Below, one piece after another: positions 32,580 through 40,293 of a DNA stretch of 55,393 bases (the stretch's first letter is position 1; each line of letters begins with the position of its first letter). The translations under genes and the position numbers were made by a program. A model generated the notes under the pieces. It had not been told where the DNA came from, did no database searches, and worked only from the letters and a program-made list of their open reading frames with translations. Location: assembly GCA_021812245.1 (NCBI GenBank), contig JAKAOK010000010.1:1-55393 (forward strand). Reading direction: 5' to 3'. This DNA comes from a bacterium (GTDB lineage: Bacteria > SZUA-79 > Acidulodesulfobacterales > Acidulodesulfobacteraceae).

Positions 32580-34120
32580 GCGGTTTTAAGATAAACGCGC
32601 TTTCCCGTAATTTTTTCCATCAAGTCTTTTTTAGTCTCTAAGGCTTCGGTTTCTAATGGAATATCCTCCTCGTAAACTGGATTAACCGCAATAATTTTAT
32701 CCGTAACCGACGGCTTTATATCCGTCACATTCCCGTTATGCTCCCTGTCGAGAGCGTCGGCAACTCTCAGTATCGAAGCAAGTTTGATTACCGCGTCCAT
32801 ATCTCCTTCTCTTATATCGCCGTAAATATCATGGGTTTTTTTGGGAAGGCTTTTTCTGTGGTATCTTGCTATATTGGCAATTATAGCCTTTTCGTAATCG
32901 CTAAAACCCGCTAAGTCGATATTTTTTATCAAATAAAGCGAATGTTTATGATGCTTGGACAGCGAAACGAAGTTTCCGATATCGTGAAGCATTGCGGCGG
33001 CTATAAGATATTTAAGGTATTCTTTTGCAATTCCGTATGATTCTTCTAACGCGTTAAAAAGCCGTTCGGACAAAAATGCGACCTGTTTCGCATGTTTTTC
33101 GTCAAATTTAAATTTGTTTCCGATTTCGCTGAACATTGAAATCGGAAATGTCTCTTCGTAATTTTTTTCGTAAGTTTTTTTAACCGCCATTACAACCCCT
33201 CTTTTATTTAATTCATCCAGCAACAGCCCCGTCATTAATCCCCCTCTAAACGAATAAAAGCCTTTAAGGCGGAAACGGGTAATTATTTCGTAAAGTATTA
33301 TAGCCGCAGGAACTATAATATCGGCTCTCCATGCATCTACGGCCTTTATCTTTTTTATATCAGCCGCAGAACTGTTTTTATTTACATCGATAAAGTCTTC
33401 AAGGAATAATTTGGAAACATAATTTATTCGGGAATCCGGCTTTTTATTGTTAATAACGCAATAAACCGCCGCCAGATTATTTACCGTTCCGCCGGTGCAA
33501 ATTGCTTCGTCGAGACCGATATCTCCGAACCCGCCCAGACTTTCCTTTATAAAAGCCTTCATCGCCGATATTTCCAAATTATACGGCGGGCAATTCCCTG
33601 AAAAATCGTTTTTCAGCCGTAAGCATCCAAGCGCCGTGCTTGCCGATTTCAAAATCTTTCCGCGTTCGACTACCGTAATTTCTCCGCTTCCTCCGCCGAT
33701 ATCGACTATTACGGAATTGAATTTTCCCAGATTAAAACTTCCTAAAACGGCTAAATACGACAATTTTGCTTCTTCCTCACCGCTTATTATATCTAAATCT
33801 ATGCCGCAGGTTTTTTTTATTTCCGACACCGTCTCTTCTTTATTTTTTGCATACCTGAAGACCGCCGTTCCAACCGCTCTTATCGCATCGGTTTCATTTA
33901 ATTCGATGATTTTTTTGATATGCTTTAGCGCTTTAAAAAGATTTTTTTTGGATTCGCCGGTTATATAACCGGTTCTGAAGCAGTCGCCGCCTATTCTCGC
34001 CGCAACTTTATATTCGTCTATAACCGCATAGCTTCCGCCTTTTGCCTCTACTATCTGAAGTTTTATAGAATTGCTTCCGGCATCGATAATCCCCAGCTTA
34101 AATGGCCTTTCCCTTTCCAT
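32576..34120 (-). CDS. ppx: Exopolyphosphatase (Ppx/GppA)
   Basis: A 514-residue polyphosphatase/pppGpp phosphatase. The N-terminal ASKHA domain has GIIDAGSNSIKL (residues 9-20), SGEEEAKLSYL (near 117) and VDIGGGSGEITV (near 140), all with canonical catalytic and phosphate-loop residues. The C-terminal HD-like domain has AAMLHDIGNFVSLSKHHKHS near residue 370. It is active by sequence. It follows the CHAD gene by 18 bp and overlaps its degenerate paralogue by 4 bases. Having degradation and synthesis enzymes in one operon suggests control of polyphosphate turnover. Confidence 0.94.
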   Translation of the reverse strand: MERERPFKLGIIDAGSNSIKLQIVEAKGGSYAVIDEYKVAARIGGDCFRTGYITGESKKNLFKALKHIKKIIELNETDAIRAVGTAVFRYAKNKEETVSEIKKTCGIDLDIISGEEEAKLSYLAVLGSFNLGKFNSVIVDIGGGSGEITVVERGKILKSASTALGCLRLKNDFSGNCPPYNLEISAMKAFIKESLGGFGDIGLDEAICTGGTVNNLAAVYCVINNKKPDSRINYVSKLFLEDFIDVNKNSSAADIKKIKAVDAWRADIIVPAAIILYEIITRFRLKGFYSFRGGLMTGLLLDELNKRGVVMAVKKTYEKNYEETFPISMFSEIGNKFKFDEKHAKQVAFLSERLFNALEESYGIAKEYLKYLIAAAMLHDIGNFVSLSKHHKHSLYLIKNIDLAGFSDYEKAIIANIARYHRKSLPKKTHDIYGDIREGDMDAVIKLASILRVADALDREHNGNVTDIKPSVTDKIIAVNPVYEEDIPLETEALETKKDLMEKITGKRVYLKTA

Positions 34121-34138
34121 GGTTGTTTTCCGGATTAT

Positions 34139-35029
34139 CTATCCATTAAGCATCCGGATAAAAGATTTTATATCTTTATCGCCTTCAAAAGCTTCCGTCA
34201 GTTCTACAATATTTTTTCTGTCGGCATCAAGCGCTTTTCTTATATCGCTTCTTATTGCCTTGCTGTTATCTACTAATTTTTTAAAATTATCTATCTGAAC
34301 GATTTTATCGTGGGCGGCTCCAAGCGCTTCCTGTATTTTTTTTACGTCGCTTATTATCTTAATAATCATATCCTGCTTGATTACATCGGCGGAAAACTCG
34401 AGTATATACCTAAATTCTTTAAAAACCAGCCTCAGCATGTGCAGTTCTTCGTTATCTAAGGACGTATTTTTTATGATAATTCTTAATTTTTTATAAGTTT
34501 TTTTTATCATTAAAGAAAAATAATCCGCAGGTTCTGTTTCGTCTAATTTATTTATAAATAATGCGCCCTTTTTAACGGCTTCTTCTAAATCCATAAGAAA
34601 ACCGTTAAATTCCCGGGAGCCTATAATGGATAAAACCCTGCCCTGCTCGATTCTTATTTCTTTTTCTATCTTTAACCTGATTTCTTCTTTCTCTTCTTTT
34701 ACATATAAATCCAGCGATTTAACAAGAACGTCTAAGTCTCTTTTTCGCTGGGTTTCCTTCATTATTTTCGTCAATTTCTTTTTGAAATATACGCCGTCGC
34801 CGCTAAGTTGTTTTCTGAATATTTTCAATAATGTTTTAGCGCGCCTTGCCGCAACTCTAAAATTATGCATATTCTCATCGTTTTTCCCTTCTATAACTCC
34901 GGGCATTTCGCCTTTTATCTCCTCCAGCAGAGAATTTAATATCTTTCCCGAAATTTCTTCGAACGTCATATTTTTATTCAAACCGTAAAATGATTTTATA
35001 GGCAAAACCGGCACCTCCGTTTTTATCAT
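34139..35029 (-). CDS. CHAD-domain protein (polyphosphate-binding)
   Basis: 296 residues, mostly helical and rich in Lys/Arg/Glu. The CHAD pattern is clear: NMHNFRVAARRAKTLLK near residue 53 and LHMLRLVFKEFRYILEF near residue 200, with KKIQEALGAAHDK between later helices. CHAD domains bind polyphosphate through conserved basic residues (the HxxR repeats) and locate to polyphosphate granules. It is the first gene of the ppk operon and is preceded by a Pho box array (35113-35152) with a repeat-derived sequence in the leader. Confidence 0.92.
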   Translation of the reverse strand: MIKTEVPVLPIKSFYGLNKNMTFEEISGKILNSLLEEIKGEMPGVIEGKNDENMHNFRVAARRAKTLLKIFRKQLSGDGVYFKKKLTKIMKETQRKRDLDVLVKSLDLYVKEEKEEIRLKIEKEIRIEQGRVLSIIGSREFNGFLMDLEEAVKKGALFINKLDETEPADYFSLMIKKTYKKLRIIIKNTSLDNEELHMLRLVFKEFRYILEFSADVIKQDMIIKIISDVKKIQEALGAAHDKIVQIDNFKKLVDNSKAIRSDIRKALDADRKNIVELTEAFEGDKDIKSFIRMLNG

Positions 35030-35038
35030 TACGTTATT

Positions 35039-35056
35039 CCCAAATCCCGATTTAGG
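35039..35056. repeat. Solo copy of MITE-like terminal repeat
   Basis: CCCAAATCCCGATTTAGG is the same as the left terminal repeat of the element at 25411-25607. It falls in the leader between the Pho box and the CHAD start codon. Confidence 0.65.
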
Positions 35057-35112
35057 TTATTATTAAAAATTTAATAATTAATTAATAATAATGATATTAT
35101 TATATATTTTAA

Positions 35113-35152
35113 TTGTTACGGTTTTATGACGTTTATGTTAAATTTTCGTAAT
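35113..35152 (-). promoter_or_regulatory. Predicted Pho box array, 4 units (CHAD-ppx-ppk operon)
   Basis: On the minus strand: ATTACGA, TTAACAT, GTCATAA and GTAACAA, each separated by 4 bases. The inner units and spacers are identical to those at 28930-28969. A TATAAT hexamer follows about 10-12 bp after the last unit. Confidence 0.75.
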
Positions 35153-35153
35153 A

Positions 35154-35987
35154 TTAACATTTAGGTAAGTCGCCCGAAGGACGCCCTATATAAAATCCCT
35201 GCGCAAAATCCACGCCTAATCCCTTTACCGATTCCATAATTTCGGCAGACTCTATATATTCGGCTATAGTTTTAATTTTTAGCTCCCTTGCTATGGTTAC
35301 GAGGCCCATAATTACCGTCCTATCCATAATTCCGCCCTTAACTATGCCCCTCGAGAATTCGCCGTCTATTTTAATAAAATCGACCGGCAGATATTTTAAG
35401 TATAAGAACGAATTATAGCCTGAACCGAAATCGTCTATGGCAAACCTGAAACCTTCGAATTTGAGATTGGAAACGAATTTTTCGAGAAGAGATATATTTT
35501 TAACTGTATCTCTTTCTGTTATTTCAAGCACGATATTTTGTGGATTTATGCCGTATTTTAAAGCGCAACCTTTAACGGAATTTACATAATCGGAAATTAT
35601 CACCGATTTAGGCGACATATTGATAAAAATAGACCCGCCGTAATTTTCATCGCTAATTTTTTTAAAAGCTTTTTCTATAAGGCAATAAGTCCATCTTGTA
35701 AGCGACGCCTATATTTTCGGCGGTTTCTATAAATTCCCCTGCCGTAATTATATTTCCGTCTATGTTTATCCTCATGAGAAGTTCGCTAAAGCATAAATTA
35801 CTTTGTGCTTCTTCGTTGTCGTTAAGGCCTTTTATCGGTTGAAAATAAGGCAATATAAGGTCGTTTTGAATAGCGTTCATAATTATATTCTTTTTTTCGT
35901 TAATTTCTTTCAAAACCAGTTTAAAATCATTTTCGAGAAAAATGTGAACGGCGTTCTTTCCGGACATTTTTGCTTTGTACAGCAATA
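35154..35987 (-). pseudogene. GGDEF-EAL protein, truncated and frameshifted
   Basis: Remnant of a cyclic-di-GMP turnover protein. The 5' part begins with the last residues of a GGDEF domain (LLYKAKMSGKNAVHIF) and the start of an EAL domain with ELL in place of EAL (FSELLMRIN). Near 35680 the frame shifts, and the rest (INMSPKS, VLEITERD, IDDFGSGYNS, DFIKIDGEF, TIAEYIE, AQGFYIGRP) continues in another frame to 35154. The N-terminal sensor and most of GGDEF are missing because IS3 sequence is fused at about 35987. The EAL half could only be expressed from an internal start. Confidence 0.88.
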
Positions 35988-36677
35988 TGGCCTGCCGTAT
36001 TTTAAAATTGCCTTTTTTACCGTGTTAATGCAAAAGTTAGGGTCTAATGTATTAGAGAGTTGTAAGATAAAATCTTTCTGGTATATACGTCTATTAATGC
36101 CGATAAGTAGGCGTAGCCTTTGATAAGCTTTAAATACGTTATGTCCGTTTGCCACACGTGGTTCGGATGCGACGGCGTTATATTTTTCAAGAGATACGGA
36201 TATTTTTCGTGCTCTTTATTGTTGAAAGACAGGCATCTTTTTGGGTATATCGGATAAAGTTTCAGTTTCTTCATAAGTTTAAGGACGAGTTTTCTGCCTA
36301 TGTACATTTTCAATTTCTCGAGTGCCTTTTTTACTTTTCTATGGCCGTAATACGCAGACAGGCGTTTATAAAAGCAAAGCTTTTATGCCTGCCGGAGTGG
36401 CTTTTTAATATATACCTTCACGATTTCCTCCTCGTAATAGCTGTTATCTTTAATTTTAGGATTATAATATAAAGAGCTGGCGGTTAAGACCTAAAAGCTC
36501 GCACTGCCTTGATAGGGGAAGTTTGGAATCCTTCTCTATTAGGGCGCTCTTATCTATATTTTTAATAGTTGCTCGTATTTTTTTTTTAGAAACTCGTTTT
36601 CTATTCGGAGCTTGCCTATCTCTTTGTAAAGATCGCTTACGTCCAAAGAGTCCTCTTTTTTAACATGCCTGCCGTCG
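35988..36677 (-). pseudogene. IS3-family OrfAB remnant
   Basis: Read on the minus strand: an OrfA C-terminal coiled coil (DLYKEIGKLRIENEFLKKK, ending at about 36547), a run of ten A that would serve the usual -1 frameshift, OrfB beginning with ALIEKDSKLPLSRQCELLG, then SAYYGHRKVKKALEK, HPNHVWQTDITYLK (first catalytic Asp) and LIDVYTRKILS, and in another frame LSNTLDPNFC..AILKYGRP. It stops there, joined to the GGDEF-EAL remnant. OrfA lacks its start and OrfB its C-terminal third. A palindromic insert with an in-frame stop lies at 36357-36384. Confidence 0.85.
36357..36384. repeat. Palindromic insert element, copy 3 (in IS3 remnant)
   Basis: ACAGGC, GTTT, then ATAAAAGC-AAA-GCTTTTAT and GCCTG(C). 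It has the same plan as copies 1 and 2: outer arm, GTTT, inner hairpin with xAAAGC/GCTTTx. It separates the PLRQ and RLSAYYG segments of OrfB and brings in a TAA stop. Confidence 0.55.
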
Positions 36678-36791
36678 AATATGCCCGGAATAGAGGATAA
36701 ATATGGTGTGACCCATTATGTTGACGATACGCGTCGTCAAAGAAGTTCCGCTTCTGTGCATACCGATTACCAGGACAATATCTTTTAACAT
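36660..36791 (-). pseudogene. Sulfotransferase-like gene, N-terminal fragment
   Basis: 43 codons starting MLKDIVLVIGMHRSGTSL, the PAPS-binding P-loop of sulfotransferase-family proteins, then TTRIVNIMG. After that it turns into unrelated residues from the IS3 boundary and stops. A good GGAGGTAG ribosome binding site precedes the ATG, so the 5' end is original. The rest of the gene has been lost at the IS3 junction. Confidence 0.7.
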
Positions 36792-36909
36792 ATCTACCTC
36801 CTCAGTTAGTATGTTAACGATTTAATAACCCGCACGTTACAGGAAACAAAAACTTATGATAAATACTAATTAATTCATTTATTCATTCATTTTGACAAAT
36901 ATGCCGATT

Positions 36910-39816
36910 TTACCTGCCGAGTCCGATAAAATGTTCTACAGGCGCTTTTCGCTCTTCGGCAAGCGTTTTTATATAGCTTAGAACTTTGCGGTATGATTTA
37001 ATTCCCTTGACTCCAATCCACTCCTGCTTAAACTGCTGAAAACCGGATACCTTTAACAGCGCAGTCGGGGTATATAGGTTTTTGCGCTTTATGTTCATTG
37101 TTATTTTCGTCTTTTTTAAATTTAATCTAACATTTTTTATTTTTTTAGGAGGCTTAGCGCCTAATTTTAATCTCATCTTTTGTATATTGGAACAAATCCC
37201 CGGATTCAGCCTCTTTTTAACGGTTAATTTTGCATATTTATAAGGCTTGTAATCAGGCTTTTTAGTATAACCGTTTATTATAACCTTTGCGTTTGCGTCC
37301 CACTGGCTCATCGGCGGAAGGTTAAATACAGCCTCTATGGTTTTTACTATGGAAACCTGGGAATATCTCTGTTTGACGAGGACGTCCTTTTTAATATACG
37401 GTCCCATCATCAACGCAAGCGTCCTGTGGGCAGAAATATGGTCGGCTCCGGACTGAGCATCGTCTTCGGTTAAAAAGACTAAAGTATTTTTCCATATTTT
37501 AGAGTGAGATAAAAACGATAATATTTTACCGGTCGCCTCGTCGTTATTCGCTACATAATACTGCGGCGTATAATAACAAGGTGCTAATCCTGCCGTGTGG
37601 TCGTCCGGCAGCCAGATATATGTAAAATCAGGGAACTTATTTTCTTTTAATCTTTTTTTAGCCCAGTTAATAAATATTTTAGCCCTCGTCGTATCTAATA
37701 TATCCCTGTTCCAGCCCGGATATTCGGATACTACATGCGTTTCCATTTGCCTGTTTATGCCGTTAATGCGTGTATGCGCTACGAATTCCCCGAAATCGGC
37801 GAAAGTAATATGATGAGCCAGCATATCGTTAAACAGGTATAATTTATACGGATATGAAATCCAGATATTTGTTAAATGAACGTTTAACTTTTTCATAAGC
37901 CTGTTTCCGATATATGAGGGGTTTAAAAAAGTATCTTCCTTATCCGGCTTTGCCGGCATTAATAAAGTTCTGCCTTGCGGATACCTAAGCCCCCTGCCCG
38001 AATAATTTTCGGGCCAGACCCGCTGAACATAATCGGAATCCGATGCCCCCGTCGTCCATTCGTGTCCCTGAGCCGTTACCTCGCCGTCAGCATAAAAATT
38101 TACGAACATAGCATACTTACTTGCAAGTTTATAAAGATTTGGAAGTTCTTTTCGGTTATACAGGTCGAGATGCGGGTCCGCCCACTTTCCCGCCCGCCTG
38201 TAATCCCCGAAATCCTCGTCGAAGGTTTTATTTTCCCTTAAAATAAATACGATATGTTTAATATGCTTTCTTAAAAATTTTATTCCCGCTTCTTCTTTCT
38301 CTTTCCTTGCGTCCTTCTGTTTACGCGTAAACCCGTCGTCTTTTAAGGATAAACGGGTTAAATAACTTTTGTTCTTCAAAAAATAATTTATTTTAACCTT
38401 TTGAACTGCCCCACGCATAAAACTGCCAATCCACTGGTATTCCAAATTAGGTCCCGCTCCCAAACCTTTGGCATCGGTGATAAATATCGATTTGCCTGTG
38501 GAAGTTAAAGACGTCGGATACCATGCAGTAGGGATTAATCCTGCAGGTTTATAATTTGACAGATTAAATACTTCTACATCGTTATTGCCTGCATTCGCAA
38601 CAAAAAAATATTTGCCGCTAACCGTTATACCGTCCGAATAGCTTCCGTAAGGAGCGTGTTTGTAAGGACTTATATGGATAATTTTGACGATTTTGAGATT
38701 TGCCGTATCTACGACAAATATCCTGTCGTTGTTCGATGCGGCGATTAAAGACAGGGAGCTATCCGGAACGGACGCTATCGCAGTCGGATGCATCCCTGAA
38801 GACGGCATAGGGTTTTTATCAAAAGATACTCTTCCTAAATATTTAAGGGACGGATTAAATATCCTTACCTCGTCGCCTCCCCAGTCGCTTACTATCAATC
38901 TTTTTCCGTTATCTGCAAAACTTGCGGCAAAAGGATACGGTCCGGCGTTTGCATATTTTACTGCGCCCGTCTTTAAGTTTATTTTAGCTATAGAGTTTGA
39001 AAGCAGACCCGTTGCGTAAATATATTTTTGATTATTAGATAAAACTACACAATCGGGATAAAAAAGATAGGGCTTTATATTTTGATGACCTTGATACTCG
39101 TACGGATACTGATTTTTGGGAAACCTCTGCCATTTAAGACGGTAGCTTCTTACGGCTTTAAGCCTGCCTTTTATGTATTTTACGGCCAAAATGTTTCCCG
39201 TAACTCCGCCCGCCGCATAAATAGTTCCGTTTTTACTTACGGCAAGCCCCTGAAAAAAGCTCTGGTTTCTTATAACCGTCGTTGGAACCTTAGAATTCGG
39301 CACCCGCGCGATACTGTCAGCGTATATTAAAGACGTTGCGTAATTTTTATTTTTATAAATATTGGGCTGTTCGGCATACTGCACTACAGGGCCTAAATAC
39401 GGCAAATCGTGCTGGCCTTCAAAAGCTTCCAGTACCGCAACCGGTTTTAAACTTTTTCTGTCGTATAACTCAATCTTTTGAATCTTTTTTGACGGGTTTG
39501 TAAGGACTATTACATAATCTTTATAAATTTCGACGTTCGTCGGAAAATTTTCGGTTGCGCTTAATAATCCGACAGGACTTATTAAGCGTCCAGTAGGAAG
39601 TTTATGGGTATATTCCTTGATATTTTCTTTAGTAATTTTAACCGGCGTCTGTTTAAGAAAAGCGACGGGAAGGTTATGGGGCGCAGATGCGGCAAATACA
39701 CGGGAACTTTTTGTATATCCAAGTAAAAAAACTATCGATATAGATACCGTTATACATACCATTCCCGTTATAATAAAAAAATTAAGCCTAAAATCTTTAG
39801 TTTTATTTAATTTCAT
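36910..39816 (-). CDS. YncE-like beta-propeller / PF04185 phosphoesterase fusion protein
   Basis: 968 residues. An N-terminal membrane segment or signal (residues 11-33) is followed by a beta-propeller of YncE/surface-layer type (about 90-490; repeats such as PNSKVP, NAGNNDVEVFNLS and GKRLIVSDWGGDEVRIF). The C-terminal phosphoesterase domain begins HIVFILRENKTFDEDFGDY near residue 545 and contains GHEWTTGASD, YIWLPDDHTAG and VFLTEDDAQSGADHISAHR, matching metal-binding regions of the alkaline phosphatase/phosphoesterase superfamily. It is exported and probably releases phosphate outside the cytoplasm. It sits downstream of a TonB receptor remnant and upstream of the sulfotransferase scar. I see no Pho box directly before it. 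Confidence 0.88.
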   Translation of the reverse strand: MKLNKTKDFRLNFFIITGMVCITVSISIVFLLGYTKSSRVFAASAPHNLPVAFLKQTPVKITKENIKEYTHKLPTGRLISPVGLLSATENFPTNVEIYKDYVIVLTNPSKKIQKIELYDRKSLKPVAVLEAFEGQHDLPYLGPVVQYAEQPNIYKNKNYATSLIYADSIARVPNSKVPTTVIRNQSFFQGLAVSKNGTIYAAGGVTGNILAVKYIKGRLKAVRSYRLKWQRFPKNQYPYEYQGHQNIKPYLFYPDCVVLSNNQKYIYATGLLSNSIAKINLKTGAVKYANAGPYPFAASFADNGKRLIVSDWGGDEVRIFNPSLKYLGRVSFDKNPMPSSGMHPTAIASVPDSSLSLIAASNNDRIFVVDTANLKIVKIIHISPYKHAPYGSYSDGITVSGKYFFVANAGNNDVEVFNLSNYKPAGLIPTAWYPTSLTSTGKSIFITDAKGLGAGPNLEYQWIGSFMRGAVQKVKINYFLKNKSYLTRLSLKDDGFTRKQKDARKEKEEAGIKFLRKHIKHIVFILRENKTFDEDFGDYRRAGKWADPHLDLYNRKELPNLYKLASKYAMFVNFYADGEVTAQGHEWTTGASDSDYVQRVWPENYSGRGLRYPQGRTLLMPAKPDKEDTFLNPSYIGNRLMKKLNVHLTNIWISYPYKLYLFNDMLAHHITFADFGEFVAHTRINGINRQMETHVVSEYPGWNRDILDTTRAKIFINWAKKRLKENKFPDFTYIWLPDDHTAGLAPCYYTPQYYVANNDEATGKILSFLSHSKIWKNTLVFLTEDDAQSGADHISAHRTLALMMGPYIKKDVLVKQRYSQVSIVKTIEAVFNLPPMSQWDANAKVIINGYTKKPDYKPYKYAKLTVKKRLNPGICSNIQKMRLKLGAKPPKKIKNVRLNLKKTKITMNIKRKNLYTPTALLKVSGFQQFKQEWIGVKGIKSYRKVLSYIKTLAEERKAPVEHFIGLGR

Positions 39817-39857
39817 ATTTAATTCTCCTGACGACCGATAAATTTATTTTTATAAAT

Positions 39858-39896
39858 ATATATGCGGAAAATCTTTATAAGACTCCCCGCATATAT
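39858..39896 (-). terminator. Terminator-like hairpin
   Basis: Perfect 10-bp arms (ATATATGCGG and CCGCATATAT) around a 19-nt loop, followed on the minus strand by an AT-rich run (ATTTATAAAAAT). It lies between the TonB receptor remnant and the fusion phosphoesterase start, so it may end upstream transcription or shape the leader. Confidence 0.5.
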
Positions 39897-39924
39897 TTGC
39901 TTTAAGAGAGGGGATAAAGCCAGT

Positions 39925-40272
39925 TTAGAACTTCATGCTTGCCGATAAGAAAATTTCGCGGGGCGCTCCTGGATAAAAATATGTTATAGAAGCACTGCCC
40001 GGCACTAACATTATGTGCTCTGATGAAATATATTTTCCCCTAATAAATTAAATGCGGAAAAGGTTATATTTGTACTTTTTAAACCGGGCATAAAGTTATT
40101 AAATTCTTTCGTTTTAAATCCAAAAGAGCCATTCAATATATTGTAACTATCCATCGTTTGATTTGAAGGTCATCCTGTATGTGAATTCACTAAATACTGC
40201 GATCCTGTGTAAGTATCCCATAATTTAATTAAATATGCGTTATCGCCTGCCGGAAGATAGAGATAAAGCCAA
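39925..40272 (-). pseudogene. TonB-dependent receptor, C-terminal remnant
   Basis: The 450 bases between two genes are not empty. On the minus strand they encode decayed receptor C-terminal sequence: KLWDTYTGSQYLVNSHTG, a stop, MDSYNILNGSFGFKTKEFN, NITFSAFNLLGENIFHQ, a stop and shift, then FYPGAPREIFLSASMKF and a final stop at 39925. The last piece is the typical outer-membrane beta-barrel ending with a terminal Phe. Several stops and at least one frameshift make it a relic, probably of a duplicated receptor like the one just upstream. Confidence 0.8.
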
Positions 40273-40293
40273 AGATTTAATTATTTATTAAAG

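Noticed and set aside
36800-36840. GTAACGT / GTTATTA / GTTAACA series upstream of the sulfotransferase fragment
   Set aside because: It has rough 11-bp spacing, but the units are weak, lie almost on the ribosome binding site and precede only a gene fragment.
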